DNA from: Datisca glomerata
Lineage: Eukaryota; Streptophyta; Magnoliopsida; Cucurbitales; Datiscaceae
Assembly (NCBI GenBank): GCA_003255025.1
Contig: QANY01011400.1
Coordinates: forward strand, 1,178,001 to 1,242,000
Direction of reading: 5' to 3'
Length of the DNA stretch: 64,000 nucleotides
The notes under the pieces are model-generated. The model searched no databases, was not told the DNA's origin, and saw only the letters and a list, made by a program, of their open reading frames with translations. The position numbers and the translations under genes are program-made. This document shows positions 56,299-64,000 of this stretch, one piece after another (position 1 is the stretch's first letter; each line of letters begins with the position of its first letter).

Positions 56299-59200
56299 AT
56301 AATATCTGCTAACATCAATTCGATTTAAGTGCTTAATGGCACAAACTTTAAAAAGAGAACGTAATGATTGTTCTCAGTTGCATGGATCTTGTCTAGCACT
56401 TCAGACATAATGACCTTCAACTCTCACTAGCATAAGTTCATCTGATGATAAAAGAGACTTAGAAAAAAGAGATCGTTCTTAATGAGTCTTATGATCATGA
56501 ATCCTTCCATTCCAAAAATTTTAGGGGCACTCTGTCTAATGAGAAAATTGCTAAGATGTTTCATGAGGAAATTTAAAAGTGCTTTGCTAAAAATGAAAAG
56601 GGTAAGATAAGTAACATATTGGCTAGTCTTGTTTCAATGAGATATAAAGAAAAAGGGAACATAAAGGAATACATTATTGAAATGTTTAATACCACTTCGA
56701 AACTAAATACACTAAAGTTAGAGTTGTCTGAGACTTACTTTCTATATTTGGTACTTATTTCTCTACGTGCATAATACAATCAGTTTATGGTGAGTTACAA
56801 CACCCAAAATGATAAAAATGAACTTTAAATGAGCTCATATCTCACTGTATGCACGAAGAAGAAAAGGTTAAGCATGAAAAGACTGAAAGTGTTCTCCTAG
56901 CAACTACTTTAGGGAGTAAGGACAAAAAAGGAAAATGGACAAAAGAAATTACAAAAGAAAGAGAGGATGAGGAGTTTACACGCTACATGAAAAAATGAAT
57001 GTTCCAAGTACGCCACTTGTCGTATAAAGAAAGGTTTTCTTCTCAATTTAGTTTGTTCTGAAATTAATTTAGTTCCGATAGGTAGATTATGGTGCTATGA
57101 CTCGTGTAAGTGTGTTTATGCATGGTTGCTTGCACAGACGGTAACCAATTGATGGTGAAAGATTCATCTACGTGGTTGAAGGTAAGAGGGTTGCAATTGA
57201 GGCTATAGGGACTCCATATTTTCATTATAAAGTGCTTTTTTAGATTTATAAGACTTATACAGTACCATCATCTAGACAATTTAATTTTTGTTACTACTTT
57301 GGACAAATCTGGTTATTGTTATTCATATGGTAATAATAGATTTAGTCTTTTTCAAGAATCAAATGTTATTGCTATTGGTTTTTTAGTTGATAATTTATAT
57401 TTGTTGGATACAATTGCCTCAAGTAATGAAACCTTGCAAACTAGTTCATGTGGTACGAAACACAAATAACTAATAAGGGTTCTACCGTATTGTAGCACAA
57501 GCAATTAGGACATAACTCTAAATAGATAATTGAGAGACTTATGTGTGATAAAATACTTGAATCCATTGATTTAACAAATTTCAAAATTTGTGTTAAGTGT
57601 ATAAAGAGAAAACAGACAAGCATAAGGAAATTAGTTTTCAATAGAAGTTTTGGTGTCTTAGAACTAATTCATACTGATATTGTAATCCATTTCCTACGGC
57701 TTCTTGGAATGACTAACAATATTTCATTACGTTCATAGGTGACTATTCTCGCCATGGGTGCCTATATCTAACTCATGAGAAGTCTCAATCCCTAGGCATA
57801 TTTACGGCTTTCAAAGTTGAGGTTGAAAATCAACTCGATAAGAAAATCAAGGCTATAAAATCTGACCGTTCTGTTGAATATTGGGTAGATATGACTAATT
57901 TGGTGAATAACGTCTAGGACCATTTGCAAAATTCATAGAGAAATGAGGTATCGTCCCACAATACACACTGCCAAACAAACCTAACATGAATGATATTGTT
58001 CTAAGACGTAATAGAATGCTTGAGGACATGGTAAGAAGTATGATTAATCATTATTCTATACCAAAATCACACTTTGGAGAAGCATTGATGACTACAACAT
58101 ATATCCTAAAAAGTGTTCCAATCAAAGTGGTAGCCTAAACCCCTTATGAATTATTGACAGACAAAAAGTCAAGTATAAAGCATTTACACATTTGGGGTTT
58201 TCCAGCTGAGGCAAAACCATATATGCTAAATGAAAAGAAACTAGACTCAAGAGCTATAATATGCAAGTTTATTGGGCGCTAAACAATCGATAGTTAATAA
58301 GTTTTATGATCCCTCTACATGGAACTTTTTCTTGACGGGAAATGCGAGATATCTTGAAGATGTTGAGTTTGGAGGAGGAGATAATGTTTGGAATATTTTC
58401 TTTGAAGAGGAATCTATTTCTCTTTGAATATTGTCGTTGAAGAGGAATTTATTTCTTATCAGATGTTGATATTGACAATGAAAAGACTCTTACTCCTTAC
58501 ATTGTTCAAGATGCAAATCAGTTGGGGTGTAAGTGGTTCATTTCGACTTAGTTTATGGGTCTAAACCAATCTGAACCACTAAATGTAACTTTCTATATTA
58601 TGGACAAAATAAATTGTTGAAGGGTTCAGAATCGAATCGAGTCAAACCATGAAATAATGGTTTGGTTGATCGGTTTTGCGGTTCACTGAAAAATCTCTAA
58701 AAGAAGACAAATTTGAACAAATTGGAAACTTAGGAGAAAATCTAAAAAAAGAAACCTCATATATCAACGTCTGGTAAGAAATAAGTATCAATATAATAAG
58801 CCTCAGTGTTAAAGAACAAACCTCACTGTTAAAGACAAATCTCACAGATATACAATGTAAATATTATATACTAATAACATTAAAATCAGTATCAACATAA
58901 TAAGCCTCATCTTTAACTAAGTTTAATGCTTTTAAGAACATGCACTAATGAAACTTACTTCATCATAGATCTATTATAATATGATTATTATCAGGATCAT
59001 TAAACTCAGGGTTTCACCCTGTAGGAAACTTGACGACAAGGAGCGGAGCAACGAAGGACAAGGTCGTATTCGTGAAAAGGCTGAAGTACTGGCTGACGAG
59101 AGGTCGAGTTGGAGAGAGCGAAGGCGAGCCCAAAGCTCGGGGTAGAATCAATCTTAGGCAAGATCGAAAAGATGAATGGAGTTGAAAAGGAGGAGATTAT

Positions 59201-60506
59201 GGTGGAAAGATGGAGGAAGAGACATAAAAATGGTAGAGGGATTGAGGGATAGAGGCGTACAAGAGAGGGAGGAAGAGAGAAAGAGAAGAGAGAGAGAGGT
59301 GCTAGAAATTAAAAAGGGGATTTTAATGGATTTGGGGTTTGGGGTGAGTTTTCCATTTAAGATAAAAAAAATCCTCAAAAACATTAATGAAGTTTGAGGA
59401 AAGCAAAATCGAACTCGGGCCTCGAGGCTTTCAAGGACATATCTCAACCACGCATGCTGCTACTAAGATGCTCTAGATTCTTACGTTATATAGTTATTTA
59501 GTATGTTGTATAGTTCAGTTTTAAGCAGTTTTTAGCGTTAAAACCCGTAAACTGAACCAATTTTCTGCGGATTTTCCTCCTTCAAACTGATGAGAAGTAA
59601 AACACTTATAATAACCGACCGAACCGCGTCGATTCAGTTCAGTTCAGGCATTTTTTTTTTAGTTTAACTTACATCCCAACAAATTAGGATTATCAAGACA
59701 ATATTGAGGAACTCCCTATCTGAAATGGAGTAGTTGCTCCTGAAGAGAAAACTCAACAACCTCAAGAGAAAATGTCATTAAGGAGATCAAGAGGGAAAGC
59801 AAAAGTGCGATTTTGAGTGATTATGTCATCTTCCTCCTAGAACATGAGTTTGATATTAGAATTTGTCGAAGATGACCCAATAAACTTTCTTCAAGCCAAC
59901 AAAGTTCAATTTATCTAAAGTGGATGATTGTTATGAATGATGAGCTGAAATCTATGTAAGTTAATGATGTATAGTATCTTGTTGAATTATCTGAAGGTGT
60001 GAAGCCCAATTGGTTGTAAAATAATATTTAAGACCAATAGAGATTCAAAAGGTAATCTTGAGAGATATAAGACTTGTTTGGTTGCTAAAGGTTTCACTAA
60101 AAAAGAAGGCATTGATTAGAAAAAATCTTTTATCTCCATTTTCATCAAAAGACTCTTTTCAGGATTATAATGGCACTTGTGGATCGTTTCGATTTGGAGC
60201 TACATCAGTTGGATGTAAAGAATGAGTTTCTCAATGGAGACATTGATGAGACAATATATATGGTGCAGCCAAAACTTTTTTGTATTAGGCGATCTAAAAA
60301 ATATGGTCTGCAAATTAAAGAAATACATATATAGTCTCAAGCAAGTTTCCCATCGATGGTATCATAAATTTCATCAAGTAATTATCTCGTTTGATTTTGA
60401 GATGAATGTTGTCGATGATTGTTTATACCAAGTTTAGTAAGAGTGAATATATCTTCTTGGCGATATATGTGTTAACGATTACAGAGATCTTGTTTCATAG
60501 ATGGGA
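56299..60506 (+). pseudogene. Copia F relic: gag, integrase and RT
   Basis: Plus-strand pieces in order. Gag (VLNGTNFKK near 56330; NEIAKMFHEEI, ASLVSMRYKEKGNIKEYIIEMFNTTSKLNTLKLELSETYF, 56535-56745). Pre-integrase (QLGHNSK-IIERLMCDKILESIDLTNFKICVKCIKRKQTSIRKLVFNRSFGVLELIHTDI, 57500-57680). Integrase (MEDMVRS-like LEDMVRSMINHYSIPKSHFGEALMTTTYIL, YELLTDKKSSIKHLHIWGFPAEAKPYML, 58020-58230). RT (ERYKTCLVAKGFTKKEGID, 60060-60118; LHQLDVKNEFLNGDIDETIYM-like residues, 60200-60265; MVCKLKKYIYSLKQVSHRWYHKFH, 60300-60375). No LTR was recognised. It is interrupted by the hAT-type element at 58522 and ends at the MITE at 60515. Heavily mutated. Confidence 0.8.
58522..59679. mobile_element. 1.16 kb hAT-type non-autonomous element in copia F
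   Basis: Inverted ends TTGGGGTGTAAGTGGTTCA and, as reverse complement of the right end, TTGGGATGTAAGTTAAACT. Target duplication CAAATCAG/CAAATTAG (58514-58521, 59680-59687), 7 of 8. CGGTT-like words near both ends relate it to the shorter CGGTT MITEs. The middle (59030-59400) is GA-rich and unrelated, perhaps captured; no domain could be read in it. Confidence 0.8.
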
Positions 60507-60514
60507 ATATAATT

Positions 60515-60906
60515 TAAGGGTGTGCACGTGATGAAACGAGATCATTTTTTATCCCGTCCCATCCGACATTAAGGATAAAAATTGAGCGGCTTGGGACAAG
60601 ATGGGACGAGATGAGAGGTTTAATTCTTTTAAAGGTTAAAAAGGCTTCAGAATAAAAAAAAAAGTTTAAAGTTGAAAAATATTAAAGATTAAAATTAAAA
60701 AAGATTGAGGGTCAAAATAAAAAAAATTAAAAAATTTAGGCTACTTATAAAATTATTGGGACGGGATGAGACGAGATGATTTTTTCCAAAATATCACGTG
60801 TCCTATCCCATCCTGAATGGGACAAGAAAATTTTGTCTCGTCCCGTTTGAGGATTGTTTCTGAGGACTGGATGGGACGGGTATTTCGAGACGCATGGACA
60901 CCCATA
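60515..60906. mobile_element. GGGAC-type MITE
   Basis: 392 bases with ends TAAGGGTGTGCACG and, as reverse complement of the right end, TATGGGTGTCCATG. Flanks ATATAATT (60507-60514) and ATATATTT (60907-60914), 7 of 8. Arrays of GGGACGGGATGAGAC-like words lie near both ends. Same family as 13760-14202. Confidence 0.8.
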
Positions 60907-60914
60907 ATATATTT

Positions 60915-61106
60915 CCTATTAAATTTGTTTGACAGTTGTATTATTCTTTCCTTTCTAATGTGTACAGATATATGATTAATATAGAATTGTTTAGGTGATT
61001 CTTTTTTTTTAATCTTTTCTTTATTTAGACCTGTGTAACCATATCTATAAATCAGGATGTTTCTTTTATTGTTAATACTAAGGAAGATAATTCATGGTAT
61101 CAGAGT
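60915..61106 (+). mobile_element. LTR end and primer site of copia relic G
   Basis: TGGTATCAGAGT at 61095-61106 is an initiator-Met primer site with one mismatch. The preceding ~180 bases (TGTGTACAGATATATGATTA, TCTTTATTTAGACCTGTGTA) look like an LTR 3' end. Confidence 0.6.
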
Positions 61107-61319
61107 AAGGTCTCCAGACTTAGCTGTCACCTTCAGCTCTAAACAGTTGAAATTGCTGAGAGAAAAAGGGCAAAAAACCTGGCTGTAGGAAACCTCAATC
61201 GGCCTTCATTCCTAGATGCCCTAATCTCATTTTCCCTGGTCAACCTTACTGCCATCAGGAAAAATTTCTTCCCTCCATAAGTAACAAAAATAAACTCCCT
61301 TTCAAATGAAGGACTTTGA

Positions 61320-61925
61320 ACCCTCAGATCGCGTTCAAGCTTAATGGTCAAAATTTTATAGAATGATCTTAATCAGTGAAGACCTATATCAATGGAAAAA
61401 GGAAGATAAAGCATTTGACAGGGCCAGAGCCTAAGAGAGAGGATCCAAATATTTCAAATTTTGGGATACCAAAGACATTATGATAATGTCATGGCTATGG
61501 AACTCAATGTATCATAAGGTGAGTTGAACGTTTATGTTTCTTTCCATTACATAAAGTGATTATGGAAATTGTCTTATAAACATACTCCAAAGTGGGTATG
61601 ATTCACCAAATTTATGAGATTAAATACAAGATTCATGAAACAAAATAAGAGATAAAGCAAGGTTCTATGACTGTCACAAAATATTTTAATACAATGAGAA
61701 GCTTGGGTTTAGAGTTGGATCATTACCAAAATGTTAAATGAAGTGTACTTGTGATGTTGTTATCCTACAAAATATCATTGAAAAAATAGAATTTTTGAGT
61801 CCTTGGCAAGATTTATAATGAAGCTTGATCAAGTTAAAGTTCAGATTTTAGGAAATGACCATTATCATCCCTTGGAGAAGCCCATGCTATTATAATGGGA
61901 GAGGAAAACATAAGAGGAGTAATGT
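61320..61925 (+). pseudogene. Copia G gag fragment
   Basis: In shifting frames: FKLNGQNFIEWS, KTYINGKRKIKHLTGPEPKREDPN (61330-61450), then TVTKYFNTMRSLGLELDHYQN (61669-61730) and a decayed LPS-EAHAIIMGEENIRGVMF (61870-61930). These are successive blocks of a Retrotran_gag_3-type copia gag, like that of copia C. No pol follows. Confidence 0.65.
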
Positions 61926-64000
61926 TTGAGAGGGTCGCTCTCTAATGCCGAGAAAATTTTCCCGGCATTGATGCTAAGATTAATCCTGACCGTTGGATCT
62001 GGCAAGGACAATCCCAGTCATTAGATGACTTTTACATTTTATTTCCTCTGTAACTGGCTGAATAGGTCTCTATTATTCTACTTTCCCCCTTATCCTTTCC
62101 TCATTTCTTTCATTCAACTTCAAATATAGGGCACGCGACCTTCATGCGATTTCTTACCCCTCAAGCATCTCCTGCACCGGTGATTCTACTATCAACGATT
62201 CTGGCTTCTGTCGTGCCTTCATCGGCTCTAGTCGCATCTCCCACGTCGAGGACTCTGGCTCCGTCGATAACTGGCTCACCTAGACAATAACCACCATCTA
62301 ACAAGAAGATCATAGGCTCTAGTATTTGCCGTCATCTCCTTGTGGTCTGAGCTCTCCTCTCTCTGTAAGTATCGTCCGTTCTCTCTCTCTCTCTCTCTCT
62401 CTCGCGTGCTTTCTTAGATGTTTATTCTCCGTACACGAAAAATTTACTCTCTATTTTTGGTTTTCATGTTCAAGAGTGAGAAACCAGGAGAAATTAGGAG
62501 GCTTGTCGAGCAATGCCCCTCTCCCTATTTTTTGAAGTCTGTTTCTCCCAATTTTTCGAAGACCTGGATGAAGTGTGTTTCTTCCTTCGTGAACGACCAA
62601 AAGCTAGGGCACGAGAAAGGTACGCTCCTATTCTTTCAATTTCTCTCAGCGCCCTATTTTTCATTAATATTAGTCTACAATATTATCTGGACTAAGTCTG
62701 TTTCTCCCTTCATGAACGATCAAAAGCTAGGGCACGTGAACAATTAATTTCTTCATGTTCGAGTTGATTCTAGCTGTTTCTCAGTAGTCACAGAAGTTTA
62801 CCCACAAAGCTCAAAGAAGAAGCTCTCACACGAAGCTCGCCTAGGAGAAATCTCAGAAATTTCTTCCTGCATGGGTAAAATTTGAGAATAAAAAAAATAT
62901 GGTGATGTTATTTATTTCTTAGTTATTTCTGAGTCAATGGGGTTCACCAAATTACACAGCCGACTCCTGAATTAGTGGTTATTCGTTACCTGATTCCATG
63001 ACTATTTTCTAAGCTTTAGTTTATTTAAGATTTAATAGTTCTTAATTTATGCAAATGATTATATTATAATTTTGTTTGTTTAGTTAGTAGTGCTTAGCTA
63101 CTTGTTGCAGCTTGTAAAATGTCAATTTCTCTTAGAAGAAACTTTTAGGAAACTCCCAGCATTGCTAATTTTTCTTCTTCTCTTTGATTTTTCTTTTATT
63201 GTTCTGTTCGGATCAATTGAATTTTTCATTTTTGGGAGGATAGTCGAGCTAGTTAGAATTCTCTGACATGAAATTTCAGCTCATTATTTCTTCAACTATG
63301 ATAGACATAAAGAAGGGAGGTAAAGATCAAGAAGCTGTGTATCTGCTGTATGAATATATCATTGTTTTATAGTACTCTAGGGATGAAACTCTTGAAAGTA
63401 TTAATGTTTTTATTTCATAACCAAATCTATTGTGTATTGGAAGACTGCACAGTGCTTGTTATGGATGGGTGGTTACTTGAAACTTTTCTGCTCTAAATTT
63501 ATATGTAAATAGGAAAATTTATTTTTATTTTATTACGAAAAATTGAACTACTATTGGAAGTTTATATCAATGAAAGATGTAGCAGCTATGATTGTTTTGA
63601 CTCACATTTAATTTCATTTCTCTCAGGCTTTTTAGTATAATTTTTAATGTACTAAATTTGAAATTAAAAATGATTTCTCCGTCATTTTGTGCTGCAGACC
63701 CTCTGTCCATGGCAGTCTTTGTGATTTCTTCTTATTTCATTCATTGATCTTTGGTTTTGCAGTTTGGATGGAAGATGCTTCGTGAAAGAGTCACTAATGC
63801 GATGATAAAGTTCCATGTTTGGCTTGTTTTTCTTGATGGGACCCTCTCCTGAACTGAACATTTTTCAATTTGATGATTTGACTAAGACTAACAAAGCATC
63901 ATGAAGTTATACAAGGGAAGCTATGTGGGACAAAGTGTAAATTTTTTTTACCTTATTTGCGATTTAAGATTGCTAATTGAAATGGGTTCTTAAGGTATGG
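61926..64000 (+). other. CT-rich region, possible 5' end of an off-window gene
   Basis: Contains leader-like CT-rich DNA, CTCTCTGTAAGTATCG (donor-like, 62365-62370), a CT microsatellite (62378-62403), a diverged duplication (62561-62620 and 62685-62745) and, near the right edge, GGTTTTGCAG|TTTGGATGG (acceptor-like, about 63762). A short ATGAAGTTATACAAGGGAAG frame starts at 63901. No protein family could be recognised, so this is a suggestion only. The reverse strand shows nothing. Confidence 0.3.
62561..62745. repeat. Diverged tandem duplication
   Basis: GTTTCTTCCTTCGTGAACGA plus CCAAAAGCTAGGGCACG (62577-62613) recurs as GTTTCTCCCTTCATGAACGA plus TCAAAAGCTAGGGCACG (62699-62736). Confidence 0.75.

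Noticed and set aside
59154..59447. 97-codon minus-strand hydrophobic Ser/Leu frame
   Set aside because: Antisense to GA-rich DNA inside the hAT-type element at 58522-59679; low complexity.

Overview
This is a plant nuclear segment, almost certainly from a eudicot. It is AT-rich and dominated by degenerate Ty1/copia and Ty3/gypsy retrotransposons with plant-type initiator-Met tRNA primer sites (TGGTATCAGAGC). The host genes have plant-only homologues (SKIP35, ARGOS) and GT..AG introns. Nothing bacterial, no CRISPR array and no rRNA or tRNA gene was seen.

Layout. 1-9282: a minus-strand Ty3/gypsy element (LTR, gag, RT-RNase H, integrase), broken by a truncated minus-strand copia element (3656-7941, 'copia B') and by a truncated copia LTR (440-1806). 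9283-14800: intergenic DNA with a degraded LTR-like block, MITE-like repeats, a ~550 bp direct repeat and a 5' fragment of an LMBR1-like gene. 14815-15950: an intact ARGOS/OSR-type organ-size gene, plus strand. 16201-21310: a DUF4283-type coding relic split by a structurally complete copia element ('copia C', 16348-21104) with TSD AAGAT. 21554-31072: a 9.5 kb copia element ('copia A', about 2 kb LTRs) with a hAT-like MITE inside its 5' LTR. 31078-31580: a LINE reverse-transcriptase fragment. 31985-39230: the minus-strand host gene SKIP35, with three coding exons, a probable 5'-UTR intron and several repeats in its introns and promoter. 39298-42400: MITE and LTR relics. 42417-49787: a decayed copia element ('copia D'), plus strand. 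49873-56298: a large hAT DNA transposon with a broken transposase, itself carrying a Helitron (52251-53229) and a second hAT-type insertion (54781-56089). 56299-61925: relics of two further copia elements ('F' and 'G'), with two MITE insertions. 61926-64000: CT-rich DNA with a diverged duplication and possible splice sites, perhaps the 5' end of a gene beyond the right edge.

Only two genes look functional. SKIP35 is an ankyrin-type protein whose family binds SKP1-like subunits of SCF ubiquitin ligases. ARGOS is an ER-membrane organ-size regulator. They are about 16 kb apart, divergently transcribed, and separated by about 15 kb of retrotransposon; nothing suggests co-regulation. The rest records layered transposition. 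The order can often be read from target-site duplications, from comparing the two LTRs of one element, and in two cases (Helitron in hAT, copia C in the DUF4283 relic) from a host reading frame that rejoins exactly when the insert is removed.
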